64,000 nucleotides of DNA from Streptomyces sp. NBC_00691 (GTDB lineage: Bacteria > Actinomycetota > Actinomycetes > Streptomycetales > Streptomycetaceae): positions 1,054,001-1,118,000 of the forward strand of contig NZ_CP109007.1 in assembly GCF_036226665.1 (NCBI RefSeq). The letters run 5' to 3'. Position numbers and translations under genes: made by a program. The number at the start of each line of letters is the position of its first letter. Position 1 is the first letter of the stretch. Of the stretch, positions 1-9,094 are shown in pieces. The notes below the pieces were generated by a model. The model saw only the letters and a program-made list of their open reading frames with translations. It did not search any database and had not been told where the DNA came from.

Positions 1-1
1 C

Positions 2-541
2 ACCGAGGCGGCGCCGGGCGGGACGACCGCCGGGGAGCCGGTGTTCGGGGAGGGGCTGTCCGCCGACGCGATCGCGGCGCTGCATCTCTACACCTGCGAG
101 TCGGCGTTCTACCGCGAGATCAACGCCGTCCTGCGGTCCCCGGACCGGGAGCGGCTGGTGCCCTATCTCCCGTACCTGCGGCTGCTGTTCTCGGCGGTGG
201 AGTCGCTGCCGGCCCAGACCCGGCCGCTGTGGCGCGGCGTGGCACTGGATCTGCGGTCGCAGTATCCGCTGGGGCAGACGGTGACGTGGTGGGGCGTGTC
301 GTCCTGCACGTCCGAGCTGGGTGTGGCGAAGGCGTTCCTCGGGAGCCGCGGTCGGCGGACCCTGTTCGAGGTCACCCCGGCGCGGGCGGTGGCGATCCGG
401 CGGTTCTCCGCCTTCACGGGCGAGGAGGAGTACATCCTCACGCCGGGCACCCAGCTGAAGGTGACGGAGGTGAAGGCCGAGCGCGGCGGCCTGTGCACCG
501 TGCGGCTGACCGAGCTGGAGGGCCAGGGACTGGTGTCCTGA
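2..541 (+). CDS. ADP-ribosyltransferase (ART) domain protein, 5' partial
   Basis: The reading frame is open to the left edge, so the N-terminus lies outside; the GTG at 41 is probably internal. The visible 179 residues resemble arginine-specific mono-ADP-ribosyltransferases of the R-S-E clade: LWRGV (NAD-binding Arg), WWGVSSCTS (the S-T-S strand) and FTGEEEYIL, which contains the catalytic ExE, in the expected order and spacing. Such enzymes transfer ADP-ribose from NAD+ to arginine of a target protein. In bacteria the domain often forms the C-terminal toxin part of a larger protein, and the stop follows about 40 residues after the ExE, as expected for a C-terminal catalytic domain. Target, secretion and any immunity partner cannot be seen. 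The fold call is fairly secure; activity is inferred. Confidence 0.7.
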   Translation, partial: TEAAPGGTTAGEPVFGEGLSADAIAALHLYTCESAFYREINAVLRSPDRERLVPYLPYLRLLFSAVESLPAQTRPLWRGVALDLRSQYPLGQTVTWWGVSSCTSELGVAKAFLGSRGRRTLFEVTPARAVAIRRFSAFTGEEEYILTPGTQLKVTEVKAERGGLCTVRLTELEGQGLVS

Positions 542-549
542 GGACGGCC

Positions 550-630
550 CGTCACGGGTGTTCCTGACGGGGGCTCCGTCGCGGGGGTCCCTGACGGGGG
601 CACCGTCGCGGGTGTTCCTGACGGGCTTTC
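550..630. repeat. Three tandem 27-bp repeats
   Basis: Three imperfect 27-bp units (550-576, 577-603, 604-630) share the cores TTCCTGACGGG or TCCCTGACGGG and CCGTCGCGGG, with a fourth partial unit to 637. They follow the ADP-ribosyltransferase stop codon. The unit is a multiple of three, but every plus-strand frame is closed here; the minus strand is open and would read a nine-residue Pro-Ser-Gly-Thr repeat, for which there is no independent support as a gene. Probably decayed coding DNA or slippage. Confidence 0.7.
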
Positions 631-769
631 CGTCGGGCGTCCTCCGGAGAGTGCGTGTCCCTTCGATCGGGCCGGGCGGTGTGCGCCCGGCCCGATCGGC
701 GTGACGCGGAACCGCGCGTCGGCCGCCCCCGACCCGCCGTCACGACCACCCTGTCGTCGACACGTCCGC

Positions 770-1567
770 AGGGAGAACGGCTCCCACCCGGCCGCCGCCG
801 GTCTGCCCACGACCTGGACCTCCGCCGTCAGCGAGTGGTACAGCTGGTCGAACAACCTCCGGTCCAACCCGTCGATCAAGGTGCTCGCCTCGGTCGACCC
901 GGTCAGCTTCCCCCTGGGAACCGACCCGAACCAGTCCTGGTACAGCGGTGACTACCCGCTCGTGTGGACCAACACCCAGTACCGCATGATGTACGCGAAC
1001 TTCGGCCACAACGCCATGAACTACACCACCGGCACCCGGCTCTCCTCCACCTTCGCCAGCCCCACCCAGAACCGTCTCCTCCTCGACGGCCTCCGGTGGC
1101 TCGCGGGCGCAGGCACCACCCCGCCCGGCCCGTTCCCGGGGGACTCCTGGTACACGCTGGCCGCCGAGGCGAACGGCCTGTGCGTCGACGTCAGGGCGGC
1201 GGGCACGGCCAACGGCACCGCCGTCCAGCAGTACACCTGCAACGGCACCCAGGCGCAGCAGTTCCGCTTCACCCCCACGACCGACGGCCACACCCGGATC
1301 GGGGTCCGCACCGCTCCCCAGCAGTCCGTCGACGTCACCGACCGGTCGACGGCCGACGGGGCGCCCCTGCAGCTGTGGGCCTACGGAGGCGGGACGAACC
1401 AGCAGTGGCTGCCGGTCGCCGAACCCTCCGGCCGGTACCACTTCGTCGCCCGCCACAGCGGCAAGTGCCTCAGCACCACCGGCACCACCACGGTCGGCGT
1501 CGCCCTCGTCCAGCGGCCGTGCGACGGCTCCCCGTCGCAGAGCTTCCGCCCCACCGCGACGCCCTGA
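770..1567 (+). pseudogene. ThuA-like / ricin-type lectin protein, N-terminus lost
   Basis: From about 770 the frame reads the C-terminal part of a ThuA-like domain (SHPAAAGLPTTW, SEWYSW, YPLVWTNTQYRM, FGHNAMNY, RLLLDGLRWLAG), then from about 1141 a ricin B-type beta-trefoil with three QxW-like motifs (AQQFRF, NQQWLP, SQSFRP). Intact relatives carry a signal peptide and about 150 more residues of ThuA fold. Here the upstream sequence in the same frame is unrelated Arg/Pro-rich translation with no signal peptide and no convincing ribosome site, so the 5' half appears deleted. Secreted proteins of this build bind or process polysaccharide. The remaining frame is intact to its stop, so the loss looks like a single 5' deletion, perhaps linked to the repeats just upstream. 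Confidence 0.7.
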
Positions 1568-1591
1568 CGGTCCCCCAGGACGCCACGCCCT

Positions 1592-1620
1592 CGGCTCCCG
1601 GGCCCCGCACCCGGGAGCCG
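1592..1620. terminator. Hairpin terminator after the ThuA/lectin remnant
   Basis: A perfect 11-bp inverted repeat, CGGCTCCCGGG and CCCGGGAGCCG with a 7-nt loop, lies 25 bp after the stop codon. It has no U-tract, as is usual in Streptomyces. A second hairpin follows at 1647-1679. Confidence 0.6.
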
Positions 1621-1646
1621 CGGCGAGGGCCGTGGCAGGTGGACCC

Positions 1647-1679
1647 CCGATACCGTCGCCCCCCGGGCGGCGGTATCGG
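1647..1679. terminator. Second hairpin in the gap before the GH89 gene
   Basis: The arms CCGATACCG and CGGTATCGG enclose a further complementary GC segment (CGCCC with GGGCG), giving a long stem. With the hairpin at 1592-1620 it fills most of the 316-bp gap before the glucosaminidase gene. It may be a terminator or an operator for the downstream gene; no other feature was seen between 1680 and 1883. Confidence 0.4.
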
Positions 1680-1883
1680 CATGCACTCCCGGCGCCCCGG
1701 ACCGATCATCCGTACATGGCAGGTACTCCCCCACCCCCCGGGCCGCCCGGCGCCGACGGCGGCCCGGCGCCCCGTCGGAAGGGCGCGCCCGCGGTCCCGC
1801 CGGGCGCGGTGTCGCTAGTCTTCGTCGACCGGACCTCCCGAAGCACGCCTCGCCTTTCCGCTCGACCCGCACCAGGGAGCCAG

Positions 1884-4235
1884 ATGGGCCGTCGACTGAT
1901 CCTTCGATGCCGCGCCGTCCTCGTCACCACGGCGGTCGTGGCCATGACGGCGGCGACCGCGCCGGGAGCACCGCGGGTCTCGGGGACCACCGCCTCGGCG
2001 GCCACGACCGCCTCCGGTACCCGGCCGGCCTCCGCCGGTCAGGTCACGGAGCCGGGCGGCACCCGGCCGGGCGCGGCCGTCCCCTTCGACCCGGCGCCCG
2101 CCCGGGCGAGCCTGGAGCGCCTGCTGCCGTCCCGGGCGGCGCAGTTCACCCTGATCCCGGTCGAGGAGTCCGCCTCGGGGGACCGTTTCACGGTCTCGGG
2201 CGGAGCCGGGGCGATCGAGGTCCGGGGCACCTCGCCCGCCACGCTCCTCACCGGAGTCGGCTGGTACTTGGAGCGGGTCGCGGGGGTGGACCTGGGCTGG
2301 CCCGGCTCCAGCGTCGGCCGGCTGCCCGGCACGCTCCCCGCGGTCTCCGGCACCCTCACCCGATCGGCCTCCGTGCCCCACCGCTACGCCCTGAACGACA
2401 CGGACGAGGGCTACTCCGGCGCCTACCGCGACTTCGCCTCCTACCAGCGCGACATCGACCTGATGGCACTGCACGGCGTGAACGAGGTCTTCGTCCCGAC
2501 CGGGGCCGAATACCCCTACTACCGGGCGCTCCAGGAGTTCGGGTACAGCGCGGCGGAGCTGCGCGGCTGGATCCCCGCCCCGGCCCACCAGGGCTGGTGG
2601 CTGCTGCAGAACCTGTCGGGCTTCGGCGGGCCGGTCTCCGAACAGCTCGTCGAGGCCCGGGCGGCCCTGGGCCGGCAGGTCGCCGACCACCTGCGTTCGC
2701 TCGGGATGACGCCTGTGCTGCCGGGATTCTTCGGGACCGTGCCGGCGGACTTCGCCTCGCGGAACCCCGGCGCGGTGACGGTTCCGCAGGGCAAGTGGGT
2801 CGGCTTCGACCGGCCCGACTGGCTGGATCCGACCGGGCCCGTGTTCGCCCGGCTCGCCGCCGCCTACTACCGCGCCCAGGAGGCGCGGTTCGGGGCCGGA
2901 GACATGTTCAAGATGGACCTGCTCCACGAGGGCGGCATCCCGGGGCCGGTCGACGTCGCGGCCGCCGCCGGAGCCGTCCAGCAGGCCCTGGACACCGCAC
3001 GACCCGGTGCCACCTGGGTCATGCTCGGCTGGCAGAACAACCCGACCCCGACGTTCCTCAGCGGCGTCGACCGCCGTCGGCTCCTGATCGTCGACGGGCT
3101 CTCCGACCGGTACGACGGCCTCGACCGAGAGGCCGCCTGGGGCGGCACGCCGTACGCCTTCGGCACGATCCCCAACTTCGGCGGCCACACCAGCGTCGGC
3201 GCCAACACGGACGCGTGGGTGAACCGCTTCCACGCCTGGCTCGGCAAGGAGGGCAGCGCCCTGCGGGGCATCGCGTACCTCCCGGAGGCCACCGGCGGGA
3301 ACCCCGCCGCGTTCGACCTCTTCACCGAACTCGCCTGGCAGCCCGGCCCGATCGACCAGGAGAGCTGGTTCGCGGCCTACGCCGCCCGGCGTTACGGCGG
3401 TACGGACCCCCATGCGGCGGCCGCCTGGGAGCAGCTGCGCCGGGGCCCGTACAGCATGCGGACCGGGACCTGGAGCGAGCCGCAGGACGGCCTCTTCGCC
3501 GCACGGCCGTCCCTGACGGCCGCGACCGCCGCGAAGTGGAGCCCGAAGGTCATGCGGTACGACGCCGCGACGGTCGAGCGCGCGCTCGTGGAACTGCTCC
3601 AGGTGGCGCCCCGGCTGCGGAGCACGGACGCGTACCGCTACGACCTGGTGGACGTGGCACGGCAGGCGCTCACCAACCGCAGCCGGGTGCTCCTGCCGCG
3701 GATCAGGACGGCGTACGAGGCCGAGGATCTGACGGGCTTCCGGGCGCTGGTGCGCGAGTGGCAGGCGCACGAGGAGCTGCTCGGGCGGCTGGTCGGCTCC
3801 GACCGGCGGTTCCTGGTCGGTCCCTGGCTGGCCGACGCGCGTTCCTGGGGCGCGGACCCGGCGGAACAGGACCGGCTGGAGTACGACGCCCGCTCGATCC
3901 TCACCACCTGGGCCGGCAAGGTGCCGAGCGAGACGGGCGGCCTGCACGACTACGCCAACCGTGAGTGGTCGGGCCTCGTCCAGGACGTCTACGCGCCGCG
4001 CTGGGCCGCGTACTTCGCGAGTCTCGACCGGGCGCTGGTGAACGGCACGCAGCCGGTCGCCGTCGACTGGTTCGCCCGGGACGACGCCTGGGCGCGCGGC
4101 CACCAGCGCTACCCGACGACGCCCACGGGCGACCCCTTCGCCCTGGCGGGCGAGGTGCGGGCGGCCCTGGCGGCACCGGCGGCCGCGGGGTCCGCGGCCG
4201 CCCGCCGCGGAACGGCGATGCTCTCCGGCCGGTGA
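1884..4235 (+). CDS. Secreted alpha-N-acetylglucosaminidase (GH89)
   Basis: 783 residues. ATG 1884 was chosen because it follows an AGGGAG ribosome site and begins a signal peptide (MGRRLILRCRAVLVTTAVVA, then an Ala/Thr-rich stretch). The mature part follows the NAGLU/GH89 pattern: an N-terminal alpha/beta domain (to about residue 160), then the TIM barrel from SVPHRYALNDTDEGYSGAYR, with MALHGVNEVFVPTGAE, the gating segment HQGWWLLQNLSGFGGP, DMFKMDLLHEGG (acid/base Glu region), WVMLGWQNNP and GIAYLPEATGGNPAAF (nucleophile region), followed by the helical C-terminal domain. The family removes terminal alpha-linked GlcNAc from glycans such as heparan sulfate or mucin; the natural substrate here is unknown. 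It stands alone between hairpins and a small isomerase-family gene. Confidence 0.88.
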   Translation: MGRRLILRCRAVLVTTAVVAMTAATAPGAPRVSGTTASAATTASGTRPASAGQVTEPGGTRPGAAVPFDPAPARASLERLLPSRAAQFTLIPVEESASGDRFTVSGGAGAIEVRGTSPATLLTGVGWYLERVAGVDLGWPGSSVGRLPGTLPAVSGTLTRSASVPHRYALNDTDEGYSGAYRDFASYQRDIDLMALHGVNEVFVPTGAEYPYYRALQEFGYSAAELRGWIPAPAHQGWWLLQNLSGFGGPVSEQLVEARAALGRQVADHLRSLGMTPVLPGFFGTVPADFASRNPGAVTVPQGKWVGFDRPDWLDPTGPVFARLAAAYYRAQEARFGAGDMFKMDLLHEGGIPGPVDVAAAAGAVQQALDTARPGATWVMLGWQNNPTPTFLSGVDRRRLLIVDGLSDRYDGLDREAAWGGTPYAFGTIPNFGGHTSVGANTDAWVNRFHAWLGKEGSALRGIAYLPEATGGNPAAFDLFTELAWQPGPIDQESWFAAYAARRYGGTDPHAAAAWEQLRRGPYSMRTGTWSEPQDGLFAARPSLTAATAAKWSPKVMRYDAATVERALVELLQVAPRLRSTDAYRYDLVDVARQALTNRSRVLLPRIRTAYEAEDLTGFRALVREWQAHEELLGRLVGSDRRFLVGPWLADARSWGADPAEQDRLEYDARSILTTWAGKVPSETGGLHDYANREWSGLVQDVYAPRWAAYFASLDRALVNGTQPVAVDWFARDDAWARGHQRYPTTPTGDPFALAGEVRAALAAPAAAGSAAARRGTAMLSGR

Positions 4236-4307
4236 GTTCCCGCCGTTCCCGGAGTCGTCACCGATGTCCGCCGTACCCGGCGGACGGGAACCGATGAGGG
4301 AGAAGCC

Positions 4308-4934
4308 GTGACGGACGACGTCTGGCCGATGGTGCACGCCGAGCGCGCGGCACTGATCGACGACCTGGCCCGCCTCGAGGACGAACAGTGGCGGGAGGCC
4401 TCGCTCTGCGACGGCTGGACCGTGCACGACGTGCTCGCCCATCTGGTCGACAACGCCCGCACGACACGCCTCGGCTTCCTCAGGGGTCTGGTGCTCGCGC
4501 GGTTCGACTTCGACCGTCAGAACACGCGCGGGGTGGAGCGCGAGCGCGCGACCACTCCGCAGGAGACCCTGGAGCGGTTCCGTCGGGTGGCGTCGAGGAC
4601 CTCGGCGCCCCCGGCGTCCCTGGACAGCCGGCTCGTCGAGGAGATCGTCCACGGGGAGGACATCCGCCGGCCTCTGGGCCTCGCCCGCGCCTACCCGCAG
4701 CGGGCGGTCGTCCGGTCCCTCCGTCTCCAGGCGCGCACCCCGGCGTCCTTCGGCGGGGCCAGGGAACTCACCACCCGTGTCCGGCTCACGGCGACGGACA
4801 CCGACCTCGCGATCGGGACCGGACCGGACGTGGAGGGTCCCGCGCTCTCCCTGCTGCTGGCGGTCATGGGGCGCCGGGCGGTCCTGGACGACCTTCGCGG
4901 CCCGGGGGTGGCCACGCTGTCGGCGGGCGGCTGA
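4308..4934 (+). CDS. Maleylpyruvate isomerase family mycothiol-dependent protein
   Basis: 208 residues, GTG 4308 after a GAGGGAGAA ribosome site. It has the DinB-like four-helix bundle of actinobacterial mycothiol-dependent enzymes: WREASLCDGWTVHDVLAHL near residue 30 supplies a metal-ligand His, and VEEIVHGEDIRRPLG near residue 110 supplies another. The C-terminal sterol-carrier-like segment (LTATDTDLAIGTGP) is also present. Members use mycothiol with a divalent metal for isomerisation or thiol transfer, but most, including this one, have no known substrate. The gene is 73 bp downstream of the GH89 gene with its own ribosome site; no functional link is evident. Confidence 0.8.
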   Translation: MTDDVWPMVHAERAALIDDLARLEDEQWREASLCDGWTVHDVLAHLVDNARTTRLGFLRGLVLARFDFDRQNTRGVERERATTPQETLERFRRVASRTSAPPASLDSRLVEEIVHGEDIRRPLGLARAYPQRAVVRSLRLQARTPASFGGARELTTRVRLTATDTDLAIGTGPDVEGPALSLLLAVMGRRAVLDDLRGPGVATLSAGG

Positions 4935-5048
4935 ACCGGCGGTGACCGCACGGCGCCCGTCACCGTACGGTCACCCGGGAGACACCTCCAATACCCCCCT
5001 CAACCAGCCACGCGCAAGATGTCGACCGGAGAATCCTGGCCGACGCAC

Positions 5049-5054
5049 TAGACT
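5049..5054 (+). promoter_or_regulatory. Possible -10 box upstream of the Pls-like gene
   Basis: TAGACT, 93 bp before the ATG at 5147, matches the -10 preference of Streptomyces vegetative promoters, in a region where CTAG is otherwise rare. No -35 at ideal spacing is obvious (TCGACC lies about 21 bp upstream), so this is tentative. Confidence 0.3.
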
Positions 5055-5146
5055 GGCGGGCTGTTTGGCGTCGGAACGGAACAACCCGGGCAGACCCGGG
5101 CTCCGCCGGCGACCCGGACGTTGCCGGGAACGAGACGCGAGGTCCG

Positions 5147-8100
5147 ATGGCAGCCACACCAGAGCACGGTGACACCACTCTGCTCCACGACGGGGACGCG
5201 TGGGAGGAGGAGCCCGGCAAGTCCGCCCGCTTCTCCGCCGGCCCCGCCGCCCCGGTGCGCACCCTCGTCGACATCTTCGAGGCCTCGGTACGGGCCTACC
5301 CCGACGAGCTCGCCCTGGACGACGGCAGCACCCGGCTGACCTACCGGGCGCTCGCCGCGGAGGTCGAACGCCGGCGGCGCGCGCTCGCGGCCGCCGGAGT
5401 GGGGATCGGCGACCGGGTGGGCGTCCGGGTGCCGTCCGGAACGAACGAGCTGTACGTGGCCGTCCTCGCCGTCCTCGCCGCGGGGGCCGCCTACGTGCCG
5501 GTCGACGCCGAGGACCCGGACGAGCGGGCCGAGCTGGTCTTCGGCGAGGCCGGTGTGCGGGCCGTGGTCGGCGCGGAGCAGCGGATCGACGTCACCGGGC
5601 GGGAAGGGGAGCGCGCGGCCGCCGTGCGGCCCGGTCCCGAGCACGACGCGTGGATCATCTTCACCTCGGGTTCCACGGGCAAGCCCAAGGGCGTCGCCGT
5701 CAGCCATCGCAGCGCCGCCGCGTTCGTGGACGCCGAGGCCGCGCTGTTCCTCGTCGACGAGCCGATCGGCCCCGGAGACCGGGTCATGGCGGGCCTCTCC
5801 GTCGCCTTCGACGCCTCCTGCGAGGAGATGTGGCTGGCCTGGCGCTACGGCGCCTGCCTGGTGCCCGTCCCCCGGTCGCAGGTGCGCAGCGGCGCCGACC
5901 TGGGCCCCTGGCTGGTGGAGCAGGAGATCACCGTGGTCTCCACCGTGCCGACGCTCGCCGCGCTGTGGGATCCGGAGACGCTCGACGAGGTCCGGCTGCT
6001 GATCTTCGGCGGCGAGGCCTGCCCGCCCGAGCTGACCCAGCGCCTGGTCACCGAGGGCCGCGAGGTGTGGAACACGTACGGCCCCACGGAGGCCACCGTC
6101 GTCGCCTGCGCCTCCCAACTGACCGGCGAGGAGCCGATCAGGATCGGTCTCCCGCTGAACGGCTGGGAGCTGGCCGTGGTCGACGAGTCGGGTGAGCCGG
6201 TGCCGATGGGCGGCAGCGGCCAGCTGGTGATCGGCGGCGTCGGGCTGGCCCGCTACCTCGACCCCGGGAAGGACGCGGAGAAGTACGCCCCGCTGGAGTC
6301 CCTCGGCTGGGAGCGGGCGTACCGCAGCGGCGACCTCGTCCGCGCCGAGCCGGAGGGTCTGGTCTTCCTCGGCCGCGGTGACGAGCAGATCAAGCTCGGC
6401 GGCCGCCGCATCGAACTGGGCGAGGTGGACTCGGCCCTCCAGGGCCTGCCCGGTGTGGCCGGCGCGGCCGCCGCCGTCCGTACCGCCCGCGGCGGCAACC
6501 AGCTGCTCGTCGGCTATCTCGTGACCCAAGAGGGCTGGGACCACGCGGCGGCGGTCGAGCGGCTGCGCGCCGAGCTCCCGGCGGCCCTCGTGCCGCTCCT
6601 CGCGCCCGTCGCCGAGCTGCCCACCCGTACGTCGGGCAAGGTGGACCGGGACGCGCTGCCATGGCCCCTGCCGGACCTGGAGACCTCCGGTCCCGCCGAG
6701 CAGCTGTACGGCACGGAGGCCTGGCTGGCGGAGCAGTGGAGCGAGACCCTCGGGGTCGCCGTCACCGGCGCCGCCGACGACTTCTTCGCGATCGGCGGCA
6801 GCAGCCTCGCCGCCGCCCAGCTCACCACCCGGCTGCGCACCCGCTATCCGAGCGCGGCCGTCGTCGACATCTACCAGCAGCCCACCCTGCGCAAGCTGGC
6901 CCGGCGGCTGGAGAAGTCCGTCCAGGACGACGGAGCCGTACGGACGATTCCGCCGGTTCCGTTCCGGGCCGGGCTCCTCCAGACCGTCCTGCTGCTTCCG
7001 CTGTTCACCGTGATCGGGCTCCGCTGGACGGTGGCGCTGCTCGCCCTGGGCAACGTCCTGCACCGGTTCGGGGCCTATCCGTGGGCGCCGACGGCCTCGT
7101 GGTGGGTGGTGGCCGCGGGTGCGGCGCTGCTCTTCAGCCCGCCCGGCCGGCTCGCGATCGCGGCGGGGGGCGCACGGCTGCTGCTGCGCGGGGTGAAGGC
7201 CGGACGCCACCCGCGCGGCGGCAGCGTCCACCTGCGGCTGTGGACGGCCGAGCGGCTCGCCGAGTTCGTCGGCGCCACCTCGCTCACCGGATCCTGGCTG
7301 GAGCGGTACGCGCGAGCCCTCGGCGCCAAGGTGGGCCCCGACGTGGACCTGCACTCGCTGCCGCCGGTGACGGGCATGCTCAAGCTCGGCCGCGGCTGCG
7401 CCGTGGAGTCCGAGGTGGACCTCTCCGGCTACTGGCTGGACGGCGACCGGCTGGAGATCGGCCCGGTGAAGGTCGGCGCGGGCGCCGTGGTCGGCACCCG
7501 CAGCCTGCTGTTCCCCGGGGCGCGGGTCGGCAAGCGGGCCGAGGTGGCCCCCGGCTCCGCGGTGGCGGGCCAGATCCCGACCGGGCAGCGCTGGGCCGGC
7601 GCGCCCGCCGGCAAGCTCGGCAAGGCCAAGCGGAACTGGCCCAAGGAGCGCCCGCCGCGTCCGCTCCGCTGGCGGGCCGTCTACGGGGCGACCGGCTTCT
7701 TCCTCACCGTGCTCCCGGTGCTCGCCGCCCTGCCCGCGCTGCTCGTCGTGAGCCGCTTCGTGCCCGCCGACGCGGGACTCGCCGACGCGCTGCGCGGAGC
7801 ACTGCTCGCGGTGGTGCCCGGGGCCCTCGCCTACGGCTTCGCGTACGCGTCGCTGGTGCTCGTCTCGGTGCGGCTGCTCAGCCTCGGGCTTCGCACCGGC
7901 AGCCATCCGACGCACGGCCGGGTCGCCTGGCAGGCGTGGACCGTCACGCAGCTGATGGACCTGGCGCGGGAGACTCTGTTCCCGCTGTACGCCGGGCTGA
8001 TCACCCCGGTCTGGCTGCGGCTGCTCGGCATGAAGATCGGCCGGGGCGCCGAGGTGTCCACGGTGCTCGCGCTGCCGAGCCTCACCACGGTCGGCGAGGG

Positions 8101-9055
8101 CGCGTTCCTCGCCGACGACACGCTGACCGCCCCGTACGAGCTGGGCGGCGGCTGGGTCCGGATCGGGCACTCCGAGATCGGCCGCCGGGCGTTCCTCGGC
8201 AACTCAGGCATGACCGCTCCGGGCCGCACGGTGCCGGACGACGGACTGGTGGGCGTGCTGTCGGCGACGCCGAAGAAGGCCAAGAAGGGCAGCTCGTACC
8301 TGGGCCTGCCCCCGGTCAGGCTGCCGCGGTCGGCGGCGGACTCCGACCGGAGCCGGACGTACGACCCGCCCGCGCGGCTGCTGTGGGCGCGCGGTCTGGT
8401 GGAGCTCTTCCGGCTGCTCCCGGTGTTCTCCTCGGCCGCCCTGGCGGTGCTGACCGTGGCGGCCCTCTGCGCCCTGGCCACGGCGACCGGTCTGGGGGTC
8501 TGGGGCACGGCGCTGCTGTCCGGGGCGGTCCTGCTCGCCGCCGGTGCGGCCGCGTGCCTGGCCTCGGTGGCCGCGAAGTGGCTGCTGGTGGGCCGGCACC
8601 GGACGGGCGAGCACCCGCTCTGGTCGGGCTTCGTGTGGCGCAACGAGCTGGCGGACACGTTCGTCGAGGTCCTCGCCGTGCCGTGGCTGGTCGGATCGGT
8701 GCCGGGCACGCCGCTCCTCAACCTGTGGCTGCGCGCGCTCGGGGCCAGGGTCGGCCGGGGCGTGTGGTGCGAGAGCTACTGGCTGCCCGAGACGGACCTG
8801 GTCGTTCTCGGTGACGCGGTCAGCGTGAACCGCGGCTGTGTCTTGCAGACTCACCTCTTCCACGACCGGATCTTGAGGACGGATACTGTGGTCCTCCGCG
8901 AGGGCGCCACCCTGGGCCCGGGCGGAATCGTCCTGCCCGGCAGTTCGGTCGGAGCCCGCAGCACGCTGGGTCCCGCCTCTCTCGTGATGGCCGGGGAATC
9001 CGTCCCCGCCGACACCCGCTGGCTGGGCAATCCGATCGAGGCGTGGCGGGCCTGA
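5147..9055 (+). CDS. Pls/PosA-family membrane NRPS (poly-amino-acid synthetase-like)
   Basis: 1,302 residues, ATG with GAGG ribosome site. Order: adenylation domain about 30-505 (A3 FTSGSTGKPKG at 172, FDASCEEMW at 221, YGPTEAT at 311, YRSGD at 392, catalytic Lys498 in GKVDR); thiolation domain 515-585 with DDFFAIGGSSL (phosphopantetheine Ser553); then about 700 residues of transmembrane pairs alternating with three left-handed-beta-helix, acetyltransferase-like domains. There is no condensation or thioesterase domain. This is the architecture and nearly the length (about 1,319 aa, as I recall) of epsilon-poly-L-lysine synthetase, in which the tandem C-terminal domains join amino-acid monomers. 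A by-eye GrsA alignment gives the pocket code D-A-E-S-I-G-T-V-V-K, which I recall as Pls-like; a basic amino acid is plausible but unproved. Paired with a downstream M1 peptidase gene. Confidence 0.88.
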   Translation: MAATPEHGDTTLLHDGDAWEEEPGKSARFSAGPAAPVRTLVDIFEASVRAYPDELALDDGSTRLTYRALAAEVERRRRALAAAGVGIGDRVGVRVPSGTNELYVAVLAVLAAGAAYVPVDAEDPDERAELVFGEAGVRAVVGAEQRIDVTGREGERAAAVRPGPEHDAWIIFTSGSTGKPKGVAVSHRSAAAFVDAEAALFLVDEPIGPGDRVMAGLSVAFDASCEEMWLAWRYGACLVPVPRSQVRSGADLGPWLVEQEITVVSTVPTLAALWDPETLDEVRLLIFGGEACPPELTQRLVTEGREVWNTYGPTEATVVACASQLTGEEPIRIGLPLNGWELAVVDESGEPVPMGGSGQLVIGGVGLARYLDPGKDAEKYAPLESLGWERAYRSGDLVRAEPEGLVFLGRGDEQIKLGGRRIELGEVDSALQGLPGVAGAAAAVRTARGGNQLLVGYLVTQEGWDHAAAVERLRAELPAALVPLLAPVAELPTRTSGKVDRDALPWPLPDLETSGPAEQLYGTEAWLAEQWSETLGVAVTGAADDFFAIGGSSLAAAQLTTRLRTRYPSAAVVDIYQQPTLRKLARRLEKSVQDDGAVRTIPPVPFRAGLLQTVLLLPLFTVIGLRWTVALLALGNVLHRFGAYPWAPTASWWVVAAGAALLFSPPGRLAIAAGGARLLLRGVKAGRHPRGGSVHLRLWTAERLAEFVGATSLTGSWLERYARALGAKVGPDVDLHSLPPVTGMLKLGRGCAVESEVDLSGYWLDGDRLEIGPVKVGAGAVVGTRSLLFPGARVGKRAEVAPGSAVAGQIPTGQRWAGAPAGKLGKAKRNWPKERPPRPLRWRAVYGATGFFLTVLPVLAALPALLVVSRFVPADAGLADALRGALLAVVPGALAYGFAYASLVLVSVRLLSLGLRTGSHPTHGRVAWQAWTVTQLMDLARETLFPLYAGLITPVWLRLLGMKIGRGAEVSTVLALPSLTTVGEGAFLADDTLTAPYELGGGWVRIGHSEIGRRAFLGNSGMTAPGRTVPDDGLVGVLSATPKKAKKGSSYLGLPPVRLPRSAADSDRSRTYDPPARLLWARGLVELFRLLPVFSSAALAVLTVAALCALATATGLGVWGTALLSGAVLLAAGAAACLASVAAKWLLVGRHRTGEHPLWSGFVWRNELADTFVEVLAVPWLVGSVPGTPLLNLWLRALGARVGRGVWCESYWLPETDLVVLGDAVSVNRGCVLQTHLFHDRILRTDTVVLREGATLGPGGIVLPGSSVGARSTLGPASLVMAGESVPADTRWLGNPIEAWRA

Positions 9056-9094
9056 ACGGGCAGCACGAGCACAGGGCAGGGAGCGGGAGCGGCA

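Noticed and set aside
163..879. Long minus-strand frame with nine-residue Pro-Ser-Gly-Thr repeats
   Set aside because: It overlaps the well-supported ADP-ribosyltransferase frame, lacks a good ribosome site, and long antisense frames are common at this GC content.
1815..4652. Open minus-strand frame of 945 codons opposite the GH89 gene
   Set aside because: Composition is Arg/Gly/Pro-rich without any domain, and the plus strand reads a full GH89 enzyme; it is a shadow frame.
5048..8170. Open minus-strand frame of 1,040 codons opposite the Pls-like gene
   Set aside because: Low-complexity shadow of the NRPS; no motif.
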